Positions 44,276-55,830 are shown, counted from the first letter of the stretch. The stretch is 64,000 bases of DNA from Puccinia triticina (GCF_026914185.1 NC_070560.1:656001-720000), one strand, 5' to 3'. Program-made: numbers and translations. The notes: generated by a model from the letters alone, not told the origin.

Positions 44276-45290
44276 AGCCTGGTGCCCGTCCCGCAGGTAT
44301 ACCCGTCACTTGGGTACCAAAATCAAGCAGCCCAAGTGAAGGGATTTCAAGTGAAGACCATCGCACGAATAAAGCACTGAGATGAGCCTTTAGGCTCAAG
44401 AAGGGACAGTGAGGGGATAAGAGTTCACCGGATCGGCTCGGATTGGAGGCACGGATAATGTAGAAGAAGAACCAATGAGGTTGATTGCGCTGAGCTAGAC
44501 TATGGCAGATATAGGCTAAATACACAGGGCAGACTTGTGGTTTGGATCACAATGAATATGCAAAGAAAACAATGGAAGGTGATGGAAAGTGATGGAACTC
44601 GGGTAAAGGAAACAGGTGACATTCTCACTATCACAGACAGAGTGCGCGCGCACATAACAGGCACAGTAGATCAGGAAAGCTAGACAACACATCAGAACAG
44701 GGATCAAGGTCACAGGCTGAGGTAGGAGGATGGCATGACTGGAGCTAAAAGGAGAGCATGTGGTTGACAGGAAGTGTGTATAGGAGTGACAGCTGGATTG
44801 AGGATCATGAGGTAGAAGGAAGAGAGATAGAAATCCAACACCAAGCCTTACCCGCGGGTATCAGGAACGGGAACAGGGTACCCGCGGGGCGGCCGGGCTA
44901 CGGGTATACCTGCCAGCCCGCAGGTATACCCGCAACCCGCTCCCAATTCCCGTGGGTAAGGCCCGTAAAAGCCCAGAGCTACTGCACCCACTTTGCACCC
45001 ATGAGCCATGAGGGCCCCAGTCCGTGCTGAGGGACCTCTGTACTTTTGATATGTGCATTTTTTTTGCTCACTTCCTCCACACGGGTGCAGATTGGTAGCC
45101 GCAGCACACCCGAACAGGACCTTCCTAATACCCAATATACCAGCGGGTATTTCTGAGGCTTCCCGTGGACCGTACCCACCGGGTAGGCCAGGTATGGTTC
45201 AGGCAAAGAGGCGTCCCAGAGCCCTATACCCGCAAGGCAGACCGCGGGTATACCCGGAGAGGCCGGGAACGGGGGCCAGCCCTAAGTCTG
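44276..45290. repeat. Cluster of CGGGTATACCCG palindromic repeats
   Basis: GC-rich blocks at 44276-44310, 44847-44962 and 45135-45290 contain repeated GCGGGTATACCCG, CCCGCGGGTA and GGGAACGGG words in both orientations. 44847-44962 is itself a hairpin (CCTTACCCGCGGG / CCCGTGGGTAAGG). The two outer blocks look like inverted partners (GGTGCCCGT.. and ..ACGGGGGCC). Probably degenerate foldback elements; frames inside are not protein-like. Confidence 0.55.
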
Positions 45291-46481
45291 TTTATCCTCC
45301 AGCTGCATGGGGGATCCTGAATTCGAAAATTTTCAAAGTTGGATGACATAATAACACATGCACATGTGGTTTGGAGCGCTCAGGCACGACTACACAGCGC
45401 TGCTGGGCATGCGTGTCACAAACCACAAACGCTATGAAGGAGTAGAGATATTGGAAATTGATCAGGGAATACTAGGGTCAGAATTGCATGAAAAATCAGA
45501 ATCTGAAGTAAAAAAAAAAAACTTATTTCTTGAGGTTAAAAAGATATAAACACATTTAGGTATAATGAAGTAGAAAAAGGCAGACTTTAGGCCAGCTGCA
45601 CTGGCTCTAGGGCTGAAAGGTGTTGCTGGTCAATCAGTAAATCTTATCAGTTTGTTTCAAAAAAATGTTGATAAACAACTTAAAACATGTCCTCAAGTTT
45701 TGCAAATTTCAATTGTGAGCTCCCCTAATGGCAGAGATCTTACAGGCTTAAAAAAGGCTGCCCTTTTTTAGGATAAATGCTAGCCGGATCACATGTCTAT
45801 TATCTCAACACAAAGTAACAAAAATGGTATGTACAAGAAAAAAAACCAACATACAATTCTGATGAATAGCAGGAACTGGTATGAATACAACAGAGTAAAG
45901 AAAAAGGCTAGATGATAACAGGAGCTCAAATAGATTTGAACCAAGTGAATTTCTGTTCATCTTCAAAACAAACGGGGCCGGCCACCACCACCTTGAACCC
46001 AAAGTGCATGCAAATCTGATCCTCAAGGTGGCAGCCAAAGGAGAATGAAAAAATAGACAAGCTGACTAAGTTGAGCTGACTGGTAGGGAAAAATGGCCCC
46101 TAGGACCCACCCAATGTCAACCGGGGGACTTTCAGATTGTTGGCACAATTCAAACAAGCAGGTTTTCCCCCCATTCTTACTGCACAGTTCCTCTTGGGAA
46201 GCAATGAAAATGTGTTCCAGATTGCCAAACAGGAATACTCAACGCGCTGATAAAGCGCCACGGAGGCAATTCTAATTGGAGACATATAATTGACCCATGT
46301 ACCAGTTCACAAATTCTGAGTTCAACATGAAAAGTCTGCATTGGATGAGAAATTGGTATGAATGGAAATAGAGCAAAAAATAACTTATGGCATACATGTG
46401 ACAATGTGGCCATTTCAGAGGAAGATAAGGGAAAGCATTGGTGTAGTTGAGCCTGAATAATAAAAATTGAATGAATGAAAT
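45291..46481. other. No supported gene
   Basis: 1.2 kb of AT-rich DNA with only short frames; nothing assigned. Confidence 0.4.
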
Positions 46482-47918
46482 TCAGAGGCCATCTGTTGTA
46501 GGTTCAAGGAGCCAAAAGTTGCAATAGTGTCGAGGGGTCCCAAGTTGGAATGGTGTTGAGCCGTCAGAAGTGGAAATAGTATTAATTGCATGTAAATTTA
46601 TTTGTGCAAATTCTCGTGTGTTATTCATTCTGAAGAATTTCCTGAGGTATTCTTCAGGGATCATTTCGTGGTTGTAAAGCAATTCAACAGTTCTGAACAC
46701 CGATTGCTGAAGGAAGATGTATTTATAAGTTCCATGATTTAGTCTGTTGCTCTGAAGCATTTCGCGCGCGAACCAAAGCGGTATGATTTCATGCAACAGA
46801 ATATTTAATCTTTCCAGCCATTTCCATGCAACCAAATTCATGATTTTATCCAGCAGAACCCCGTCCAATTTTCTTGGCTCAGGAGCAGCCCCTGCGAGAA
46901 ATTTCAATTCATCTGATCCGGCATCCAGTCTTTTGCCATTTGTCTTAATGAGTTTTCTGATTGGCTTCGTGTATCTCGTGCCCTTGCATTTGTAAAACTC
47001 AATTAATCTGGCAAGGAGGTGGCGATTGTTCAGAAATCTTAATTTTTCAAAATTGATATTTACAGCAAAATGTGAATAGAATACGAACTTCATTCCTTTC
47101 GAAATTCCTTCGACCAATTGCATTACACCACCGTATCGAGGACCAAGCACCATGCGCTTCTCAGTGAGCTTGAACAACCGATATCGCCTGCAATTTTCTA
47201 TTAAACGGAAAATGTCTTCTAGTTCTAGAAGGTTTTTCTGTAGCTTGTCATTCCCGAATGCCCGATCTGTCCTAGGTTGGCTTGGCGTCCTCCAATTCCC
47301 CCTCTTACACTGGTAGCTCACAATTTCGTCATTTTCCTTAATTAGTCCCTTGAACATCGATATATGTGTCTCCAAAATTCTAAATTCTTCATCCAGTGCT
47401 TCTCGCCCTGGTATTCATTCAAGCGTTTCCAGTATCAGTTTCCAAAGTCGCGGAAATGTTGAAAAGAAATGATGTCATGAAGCGTAATACATTGTTTCCA
47501 TTCTGGAGAGACCAAATACCCGGTGTCTGATAGATTTTAATCACAAAATATCACTTTCTTCCGCTTCTGGAGCAACGGTACGCGGCGAGGTACGTAACTG
47601 ACGTTTTTGAGCCACTGGAACCGCGGCTGGTTGGGGATCTGAAGATCCATGTACGAGTGAGTGAATTATGTCGGAACTCGAAGGCTGTTGACTATTCATG
47701 GCAACTAGACAAAAACATGTGAAGAACGTGGTTTTGAGGGACGTTGTCAGTGAATCACAGGTTTTGCGTATTTTGCATGTAGGAGAAGAGAAAATACCCT
47801 CTGCTGCTTGATCTGCTTCATGACTGATTTCCAATGATGGGGCAGGCCGGGCAATGTAGTGAGCAGCTTGAACGCAGCACAAAAAGAGAGAGATTAGTGG
47901 TCGGCGCTTCGAAAACAT
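46482..47918 (-). pseudogene. Unknown gene with signal-peptide-like start, probably decayed
   Basis: At 47918 an ATG opens MFSKRRPLISLFLCCVQA, a likely signal peptide. An in-frame 93 nt intron is possible (47797-47705, GTATTT..GTCTAG). The first frame ends at 47541 after a Ser/Pro-rich stretch. Between 47540 and 47376 fragments such as LVSPEWKQCITLHDII occur in other frames with stops. From 47375 to 46482 a 297-codon frame is clean, basic and Leu-rich (GKRLDAGSDELKFLAGAAPE, LHEIIPLWFAREMLQSN). I read this as one gene with a damaged middle, or two genes. Family unknown; secretion is inferred only from the start. Confidence 0.45.
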
Positions 47919-47966
47919 GTCGTGCAATGCCCGGAGGCAAAGAAAGTGTGATGTCAACCCGGTCAT

Positions 47967-48619
47967 CTCAATGCTATCGGTCTCGACATCGAGCTCGCCC
48001 CCTCGGGGCCGAGCTCGTCATGGACACCAGGGGGCTGCGCGCCTGGTTCGAGGAAGAGCGGTGAAAACACTATCCCCGTGTCAGTGATTATGTATGTTAT
48101 ATGGGTATTTTCTTCTCAGCGTGCGACGCGGACGCCAAACATGAAACCATGTCACATGTTTCAATTTGTGTACTTAAGTTGTCCTCCTGTCGCCTGCCTC
48201 GTCTACGGACGGACCATCCAGAACGATTTCGTGAGAACGGGCTTCGTCAAGTCGTCATATAAGGCGGAGAGCAAGGAGAGTCGAGTGGCATCTCCTGATC
48301 TCACCAATTCTGGTCCAGTCTCTGGACGCTGGCGTCAACGCCTGGCTCACCCACCGCTCACTGATCGCGATGCGCATCACCAATCGATCCGGCATGTTGC
48401 TGAGTAGAGTTCCCTTCATAAGGTCTGTCGCAGTGAGGCCGGAAGATCAATCTATGTACTGTCTTTGCTTCATTTATCAAGCTTGGTATGCACATTGACT
48501 CTCTCTTTCTTATAGGGTGTCGTTGGAGCCAAGCTGACCTTTGACTTGGTTGGCTTTCTCTTCCCAATGCCAAATGCAATGGCTTCAATCGCGGGGTTCG
48601 TGGCTGCAACGTTGACAGT
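47967..48619. other. No supported gene
   Basis: 650 nt upstream of the minus-strand gene. No convincing frame or signal. Confidence 0.35.
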
Positions 48620-48747
48620 GGAGGACTTCCCGTCGCAATCTGGGAGCAATCTGAGAGCCTCCCAGAGTCTCAAAGCCTAAATTTCCCTGCGAAATTTGGC
48701 TCAGATCTGGGTCTGGAAGGGGTTCCCAGATTGACGGGAAGTCCTCC
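48620..48747. mobile_element. Small MITE, 128 bp
   Basis: TIRs GGAGGACTTCCCGTC at both ends, extended by CAATCTGGGA; flanked by AGT (48617-48619, 48748-48750). The interior is a loose hairpin around CTCAAAGCC. No coding content. Superfamily unclear. Confidence 0.75.
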
Positions 48748-48959
48748 AGTCGTGGACTCGTGCGCTCAACGTCCTTTCAGGGACTGCTCGTAAGTGAGCC
48801 CTGTTATTTTGCTTGGTGGGATGTCATGATGTGCGGATTCCTGCTGCCAACCACTGGTTACTACTGGAGCTGCGGGCACTATGAAAAAAATTCAAGAAAC
48901 TGCTGCCAGTTGACATCTAGCATACTCAAGTTGATCCTCAATTAGAACAAGGATCATAC

Positions 48960-49146
48960 TGTTAGGATCGGTCTGACGGGATGTGGAGGCCGTCTTGCGT
49001 GTCTAGCTAGATAATAGATTGCTAGACGAGGAGGCTATGATGATCCCTCCTTGGCTCCCTCTTGTAGTGAGGGAGCGTGACATGTATACAACGCAATGTG
49101 ACATGTCCCTGGTGTAGGCTACGGTGCGCTGGCGCAGCTCATAACA
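48960..49146 (-). repeat. 3' LTR of chromodomain Ty3/gypsy element, 187 bp
   Basis: Plus strand TGTTAGGATC ... CTCATAACA, giving TG..CA ends with TGTTA/TAACA symmetry. On the minus strand it is preceded by a purine-rich AGGGCGGAGTAG (49147-49158), a plausible polypurine tract. No partner LTR in the window. Confidence 0.7.
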
Positions 49147-49245
49147 CTACTCCGCCCTTAACGCCCAAGCCCCCGGCTCTGCGTCCTAATCCCCGGGTGG
49201 CATCAAAAAACCCCGTGGGGAAAAAGCCTATCCCTCTCAATCCCC

Positions 49246-51228
49246 TCATTTAAACCTTCTTGATCTCTTGTGTCTTGACGCGGCGTCCGGAAATTTTATG
49301 TTGAAATCTGAAATGAGTTGTTTGCAGTTGACGAGGTTCCCGGCCGGCTCCCATGAGTTGTCCTCCGGACCATACCCTTTCCACGCTATGAGATAATGCA
49401 CCTGTTTTCCCTTGCGCCAGCAATCCAATACTTCCTTGACCTCCCACTCCTTCTCCCCCTCTACGATGATTGGATCCGGATGTTCCCCCGTCCTTCCACC
49501 AATTGCGTCCGCCAAGTGTTTCCGTAGAACTGACACATGAAAGGAAGGATGGATCCCCTTCATCGAAAGAGGCAGCGTCAGTTTATACACCGATGGCAAA
49601 ATTTGGTCAATAATTGGAAAAGGCCCCAGCCACCGGTGACCTAGCTTTGGACTAGGTCTAGTGGTTAGAATGTTGCGGCTATCAAGCCACACCATATCTC
49701 CAATTTTCCATTGAGGGGTCAGCCGTACTCCTCGGTCAAACTGGTTCTTCATTGATACCTGAGTCAGTTCCAGCGCCGCCGCCAATTTGCCCTGAACCTC
49801 CTTAATTTGCTGTAGCCGCCTTTTGACAGAAGGAAGACACTGCTCCCCAGACGGGATTCCTGCGAAAGTTGGGTCGAATCCATAGTTCGCCTTAAATGGC
49901 GACATCCCCGTAGACACGTGTTCATTGTTGTTGTGGGCAAACTCCGCAAATGCCAGAAGGGATTCCCAATTGTCCTGGCAATATCCTACAAAGTGGTGTA
50001 GAAATTGTTCTACCGCTTTGTTGGCAATTTCTGATTGGCCGTCTGTCCGCGGGTGATAGGCAGTCGAGGGGCACAGACGGACGCTCAGTCGCTTACTGAG
50101 TTCCCGTGTGATCTGCAAGATGAACAGGCTACCCCTATCTGATGTAATCGTCTTGGGTGTGCCGTGAAGCCGCCAGACGTTCTGAATCATGATGTCCGCC
50201 AGTTTTTCAGCGTTGGTGGTCTTGCTACACGCAATAAAATGCGCCATCTTGGTGAACCAATCCACGACCGTCAAGACACTGTCAAATCCGTTTGACACCG
50301 GAAGGTCCGTGATAAGGTCGTAGGAGATGTCAGTCCATGCCCCCGCCGGGATGGGGAGTGGCTCTAGCGTCCCAAACGGTCTCTGTGTTACCGGTTTGGT
50401 TTGCTGGCAGGAATCACAACCATTGACATATTGATTTACAAAGCGCTTCTGCGACGGCCAAGTAAATCCACGCCTCAGTAGTGCTAATGTTTTAGCTCTT
50501 CCAGGGTGTCCCGCCAGTTTGCTGTTGTGCCTGCCGTATAGGATGGCTCTCTTGATGGAGTCGTCTGCCGGCACCTCGACCCGTCCTTGGCGATACACAA
50601 CGTCGTCCACAACCATGTAGGTCTTCTGTTGGGGGTCCTTGTCGAACGTCTCCATAATAGCGGTCAACCTCGGGTCTTTTTTTGTAGCTACTCGGATCAG
50701 ACTTAACAATTCCGGGTCCGACAAGGCCAACTCCTCTCCGCCTTCCTCCTCATGTCGTTCCGGCTCATCGGTTACTCCCAGTATGTTGATTTCAAACCAC
50801 TTTTTGGCATCTTCCAGATTGATTGTTTCATCTTGAAACCACGCCTTGAATTCATCCAGTTCCGCGAGTCCTGCAAACGTCCTCTTGGTGATGTTTTCCG
50901 GTCTCAGTAATTGGCCAAAGCTGAGCTTGTCCTCCTTATCTGGGATCAAATCGGGTCGTCTCAACAGGGCATCCGGTTTGGTGGCCTGTTGGCCCAGTCT
51001 GAAGATTATCTCGAAGTCAAAACAACCGAGAGTCTCCGCCCATCTAGCCTGCCTTCTGGTCAACACTTTGCTGGTCATAAAACTTTCAAGGTTTTGATGA
51101 TCGGTATAGACAATGGCAGTTATTTGGTTTGGATTTCCTTCAAGGTAATGTCTCCATTCTTTGAATGCCGCGACGATAGCAAGGAGCTCCTTATATCCAA
51201 TTCCTAAAGCTACTGCAAATTTCTTCAA
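49246..51228 (-). CDS. pol: Partial Pol: RNase H end, integrase, chromodomain
   Basis: 660 open codons without a break. It starts inside RNase H (KELLAIVAAFKEWRHYLEG, YTDHQNLESF, PDALLRRPDL). The integrase HHCC finger is near residues 230-275 (AGHPGRAKTL, GCDSCQQTK). The core has Asp in DLITDLPVSNGFD, Asp in TSDRGS and Glu in TDGQSEIAN. The C terminus carries a chromodomain (HYLIAWKGYGPEDNSWEP), which in chromoviruses guides integration to marked chromatin. There is no native start codon, so it is a fragment and not an expressed gene. Confidence 0.88.
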   Translation of the reverse strand: MKKFAVALGIGYKELLAIVAAFKEWRHYLEGNPNQITAIVYTDHQNLESFMTSKVLTRRQARWAETLGCFDFEIIFRLGQQATKPDALLRRPDLIPDKEDKLSFGQLLRPENITKRTFAGLAELDEFKAWFQDETINLEDAKKWFEINILGVTDEPERHEEEGGEELALSDPELLSLIRVATKKDPRLTAIMETFDKDPQQKTYMVVDDVVYRQGRVEVPADDSIKRAILYGRHNSKLAGHPGRAKTLALLRRGFTWPSQKRFVNQYVNGCDSCQQTKPVTQRPFGTLEPLPIPAGAWTDISYDLITDLPVSNGFDSVLTVVDWFTKMAHFIACSKTTNAEKLADIMIQNVWRLHGTPKTITSDRGSLFILQITRELSKRLSVRLCPSTAYHPRTDGQSEIANKAVEQFLHHFVGYCQDNWESLLAFAEFAHNNNEHVSTGMSPFKANYGFDPTFAGIPSGEQCLPSVKRRLQQIKEVQGKLAAALELTQVSMKNQFDRGVRLTPQWKIGDMVWLDSRNILTTRPSPKLGHRWLGPFPIIDQILPSVYKLTLPLSMKGIHPSFHVSVLRKHLADAIGGRTGEHPDPIIVEGEKEWEVKEVLDCWRKGKQVHYLIAWKGYGPEDNSWEPAGNLVNCKQLISDFNIKFPDAASRHKRSRRFK

Positions 51229-51239
51229 CCTTCCATTTA

Positions 51240-53377
51240 AATGAATTTATCTAGCATGATTTTTTTGGAATTGCTGCAATATTCTTTTATTCTTCACAGC
51301 TTGAATTGGTCTTGAAAGTGTTGTGGGATTTATTTCCACAAATCTTTCCATTGAAGTGTCTCTGGAAGCCCCTTGGCTTCATATGATTTTGAAATTTAAA
51401 TTTAAACTGTTATCAAGAATATTCACCCACAGGTAAACCAACTCCTTGAATTAACTCTGCCGCTTAATTTTGACAAGTATCAACTATGCACATCTTTGTT
51501 CAAGCCAACAGGAACCTGAAATGCTTGGGGATAAAGTTTTAAAACTCAATCAAATAAACCAAAACAGATCCATTGCAATTTGCTGCAGATCCATAGAAAG
51601 AAGGACAAACTGGTGTGGAAATAACAGTGATTTTTTGAGTTTGCTATTTCAACAGAATGATGGAAGATTTGGAAGCCAAAACATCATAATTTTTGTTACA
51701 TTCAAATGATCCGCCTTTTGGAGGGAGAAGCCAGCCTGGCAGGGTATGGGCAGTTTTGATTTGTCAGTGAGTCACCAATCTCTCCCATACATGAAGGAGT
51801 GACTGGAGAACAGATGGATCTCAATTGGCTAAAAGACCAATTACAAAAATTTCAAACCATACAAGGTATAGTGGCATGGAAAACACCATGACAAAGGCCT
51901 TGGTCATGCATTCCTTGTACATTCCTTTTACACCTTTTATTACATATGTATATCATTAGATACAAGCTTAAGAATGTACTCTTGTTATACATTACATTAC
52001 ATATAACCATAGTTAAATACAGTTACCATAATGTACTGTTGTTATAAGAATTAAGTTACGTGCAAACAGTAAGATTACAATACCTTGTAATATTACTGCA
52101 CACGTGAAATACCCCAAGACAAGTCTCACTCATTTATCCCCTGTTACGCCTCAGTCCCTATTTACATAACATATTGGTTATGATATAAATACATAAAAAA
52201 TACATGATGTAATCCAATTCAAAGAGCACTGAATGGAATCACTGATTGGTTATGATCAACTAGTGTACACAGCTACTGATCTAGGATCAGTACTGATCAT
52301 TGCACTGCCCTGATCATTTCCAATGTTGATCCTCATGAGGATCTGCTTCTTTTGAGCGCTTCCAGTTCCCCCCTGGTCCTGAAGCGCCTCCAAGCGCCTC
52401 ATGTTCCCTCCTGCTCTTTTTCCCTCTATATAAACACGCCCCCATGACTGTTTATCCCTCAGAATATTATTACAGCAAGGTTTAACATATCCAAGTTTCT
52501 TAAATCCACAAAAATGTGGAAACCTAGATCTAAGTTTTGGCGTATTTTGAATTGTGAAAGAACACAACAGAAGAGCACACAATTTGTACAATACAGGCAG
52601 CCATTGAAAATATCCCCAAAGACCCAAAGGCCCTATGGATGACCCTCCAGCTGTGCTAGGGCAACAAGCAAAAAAGGGCCGGTTGTGAAAGACTCTGTGA
52701 AAGAGCCGTCATGGAGGGGCCTAATCAAGCAACTAGGGGGCTTCCAGGGAGGGGGCGGACGGAAGCAGAACCCCTGGGGACATTCCTGCTGGACATGGTG
52801 GCTCGTTATATACCCGCTTCAACCTCTTCCTGAAGGGTAGGTTATATCCGGCCGCACTCTTTGCCATGGCTATGTTGTTACCAGCCCAAGCCTCAACTCA
52901 ACAACACGGACAAAACCATCTCCGCTGCCTTGGCCATTCTTCTTCAATCCGGCCACCACCAATACAACTCAGGGCAGGCAGCCATTAGCACTACATGCTC
53001 AGCACCTCTACCCCTTTGCCCCTGGCCAACGTATTCAACTGAATGCAAACAGGCCTCTACTACGTGGTCCAAAGCTCTGCTTGCTCCAAATCTCCACTTG
53101 CTTCATTTGGTCTAGCGTTCAACCAAAGGTATTTTCATTGTTGTCTCAGCTGATCTATTGTGCATGTCTACTTCAAGCATTATATCTCAGGAAACAGAGT
53201 GTTCCTGATTTTTGAATTGACAACTGTGTTATATCTGGAAGAATTTGGAAACCCCTCAATGACTAGAGTGTTGTTTGTCTGAGGTATATTCTTCCCAATC
53301 ACAACATTTTTTTTTGGGCGGATTGTACTGATATGAAAGGGCTCTCGACCACATCCAGTTTCAAGCCTCAGCGCTCC
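51240..53377. other. No supported gene
   Basis: 2.1 kb. 51900-52200 is AT-rich with repeated TACATTACATTACAT-like words. 52250-52330 holds several GATCA/TGATC words. No credible frame. Confidence 0.4.
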
Positions 53378-53940
53378 ATGATACACGATATCATTTTTTA
53401 TACTTTCCGTCGTCTTCTCAGGGACTCGCAATCTCCAAGGCTACGAAAGGTCAAGCTCACTGTAATAGACGCCGACGGCCTCCTCCGCAATAAACTCGTC
53501 TGGGCCACCAATCTGCTGTCGACCATGAAGAGCGAAAGGCTGGGCTGGTGCCGTGTCCCCTTTGACTGGGTAAGAAACCTCATCTTCCGCTCCAAGCATT
53601 GCCAATTTTCTTAACAAAAAAACATATTTTTTTAACTGGTAGGACATCAATGACCGTACATACAACCAAGACCTGACAATATCAAACAGCTAGAACGGCT
53701 ACCGAGACTTGACAGCCCGCATGGATTTGGAGACATACAGATGCGTACCCTGGGAGCCCCTTGATCTGAGATGCCCGGACAACGGCTTTGGAACCCTGTT
53801 CTCTTCCGCCCTGGCGATCTCCAGGCGACGCTGTGCGCTTGTCCGCGAGGACCGATGAAAACTGTCCTGGCGAGGCTCAGAGACCAGGCGGGTGTCAAGC
53901 CTCTGGCCGATATTGGGAGACGTGTTTCCGAAGTCTCCCC
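53378..53940 (+). pseudogene. Glutamine-synthetase-like gene remnant
   Basis: The first piece (53378-53569) contains VTVIDADG-like KLTVIDADGLLRNKLVWA and ERLGWCRVPFDW. A 73 nt intron follows (53570-53642, GTAAGA..TGGTAG). The next piece has DINDRTYNQDLTIS, an in-frame TAG, NGYRDLTARMDLETYRCVPW, and after a frameshift ATLCACPRGPMKTVLARL. The order and spacing (DxDGxLRxK, DxxDxxY, DxxTxRxxPWE, CPRxxLK) match the N-terminal domain of glutamine synthetase family proteins (type I or FluG-like ligases). The catalytic C-terminal part is not recognisable downstream. Broken by at least one stop and one shift. Confidence 0.6.
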
Positions 53941-55295
53941 CTGCTCAGTAAGCGGCAGAGTTCATTGCAGGCCTGATTTTCTGTTTGGCAAACATTTTCC
54001 CATGTCTCATCTTGACTAACAATGGTTACAAGCAAATGGTCGAGGGCTCCTGAGCGGCTCAGGTCAGCTGGGCCTCGACAGTCGACTGGCCCCTCTCCGA
54101 ATCATTGCACTCCTCAACTGCGACTCAAGATCCGAGTTCCGGGTGCGGACATGAACCCCTCCACTCTTGGCTTTCTCGGGTCTTGCTCCTAACAAGCAAT
54201 CCTGGCCGCTGTTTTGGCTGTCCACATTGCGCTCTCGCTGTGATCTATACCACAGGCTTCTACAGGATCCAAAACCACCTGTCGCTGAAATTCTTTCTGC
54301 CGGTCTCGGCCTCGTCAAGCTCAGAGCCCAACAAGCCAAGGGTATCAAGCGCCTTGCCAAGCACATTGCACAAAGCCACTTGACGACTCTGAGCATAGGA
54401 TATGTCAACCTTTTTGGTTCATCTAGAGTCAGAACCTCCATCATCCTGATTCTCTACTGCAGCTCTAACCCTTCCGTCTCCCCAACCCGCTCTCAGACGC
54501 CATATCCTTTGATTGATAGATATGTAATTGGCATGCCTGTTTGGATAGCCTATGATGTGGATCATGGCCCCTCTTGGTCATATTATGCTATCACTCAAAA
54601 TCCTGAACTCCTGCCATGTACAGTGGGTGCGCTATAACTTTTGGCGCACCATTTTTTAATTTTTGAGGGACAAGGAGGACTGTTAAGGTTCCATTTTATT
54701 TCTCAGGAGGTCAAAGAGAAAGATGCAAAAGACATTATAATTACACAGCAAGTAGAGGAAAGATAAAACATGATTAAATTATCAGCAAATGTTCAACTTG
54801 CTGGATATATTTCCAAAAAATATGAGAGAATCAGGAGGGTATGCGGAGGGAGTTGGGAGGAATGAAGATGAAAGGAAACATTCAGAATTATTTTTATTTT
54901 TATTTTTAGGCTTTTGAGCTGTTGACCACCAGGTTAATTGCCTTGATAATCACAAATTTGATCCCAAGCCAGGGTGTAATGGTGGTTAACATTGATCAAA
55001 AGTCCATCACATCATTTCTGGGCGGTTTCATGAGGTATTGGGGGTGTTGCTGGTGTTGATTGCTGACCAATGATGAGAGGTGAGCTGGGTCATGGGTGAT
55101 ATGCCTCTCAGTGAAACTTGGGTCAACTTGGGTTGTTACAGTTGCGCAAGGCAATAGCCTGTACCTTTTTTTTCTGGGTCCGGACAGTTGGGGGTCAATT
55201 TTTTGGCAGATAAAAAATTAGTGGGCGGGCTTTTTTGGGTGAGGATACCCCTCAATCAACAGTTTTTGATTGGATTATGGGTTTTTTAACAGCAA
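53941..55295. other. No intact gene; possible decayed continuation
   Basis: 54100-54400 has fairly GC-rich, protein-like frames (VAEILSAGLGLVKLRAQQAK) that may be the decayed remainder of the gene before it, but no motif confirms this. 54640-55290 is AT-rich with nothing assigned. Confidence 0.35.
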
Positions 55296-55301
55296 TATGC
55301 T

Positions 55302-55362
55302 ATGGCTTAGTAGTTAGGTCTCCCCTCTGGTCAGTTTGAGTGTTTGTGGGTTCAACCCTGCA
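55302..55362 (+). other. tRNA-like Pol III promoter (possible SINE head)
   Basis: Box A-like TGGCTTAGTAGTTAGG (55303-55318) and box B-like GGGTTCAACCC (55348-55358) are spaced about 30 bp apart, as in tRNA genes. The arms do not fold into a complete tRNA, so this is a tRNA pseudogene or SINE head, not a functional tRNA. Confidence 0.4.
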
Positions 55363-55533
55363 TGTTGGTGTGTTGGTTTGCTGCTGCCTGCAGTCCCTTT
55401 TGGCTTTGGGTTATGGGTTTAGAACATCAATCTATGGCTTTATGGGTCTTTATACAGGCTACATGCCAACCCATAAGTCCATAAATATGGGTATAAATAC
55501 ACTTCAAGGATAATTAAATTTCCCAAAAAAATA

Positions 55534-55830
55534 CAGGCCCATTGGGCCCATTGAAAAAGTAATATTTGTTTGGAATTCTGATGCTCTGCTAAAATGTGAA
55601 ATGGGTCAAACTGAATAAAAAACATGGGGGTACATTTTTGGGGAGATTTTTTGGACGGGCCTGAATGAGGCCCACATGGCCCCCACAAAGCCCACTGGGC
55701 CCATTGAAAGAGTAGCCTTGGTCAAGAATGCCTATGCTCAGCCAAGAAACAAAAATGTGTCAACCTGAGTAAAAAACATGGGGCCACACTTTTGGGGAGG
55801 GCTTATTGACAGACCTGCATCAGGCCCGTT
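55534..55830. repeat. Diverged tandem duplication, about 150 bp unit
   Basis: Two direct units, 55534-55680 and 55689-55830. Both start with GCCCA(T/C)TGGGCCCATTGAAA and both contain ATAAAAAACATGGGG or AGTAAAAAACATGGGG, then TTTTGGGGAG and a GGCCTGA/GACCTGC end. The copies are diverged. Confidence 0.65.

Larger units (their letters stand above)
48960..51239 (-). mobile_element. 5'-truncated chromovirus-type Ty3/gypsy element
   Basis: Only the 3' part survives: the end of RNase H, integrase, chromodomain, 3' untranslated region and 3' LTR. The 5' LTR, gag, protease and reverse transcriptase are missing. Homology to the family ends near 51200, next to AT-rich unrelated sequence. It is a different lineage from elements 1 and 2. 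Confidence 0.85.

Noticed and set aside
44516..44713. Minus-strand 65-codon frame with hydrophobic, Cys-rich start
   Set aside because: Looks like a small secreted protein, but there is no supporting splice, homology or composition signal; chance is likely.
55302..55375. Functional tRNA gene
   Set aside because: Box A and B are present, but the T stem is out of register and acceptor strands do not pair.
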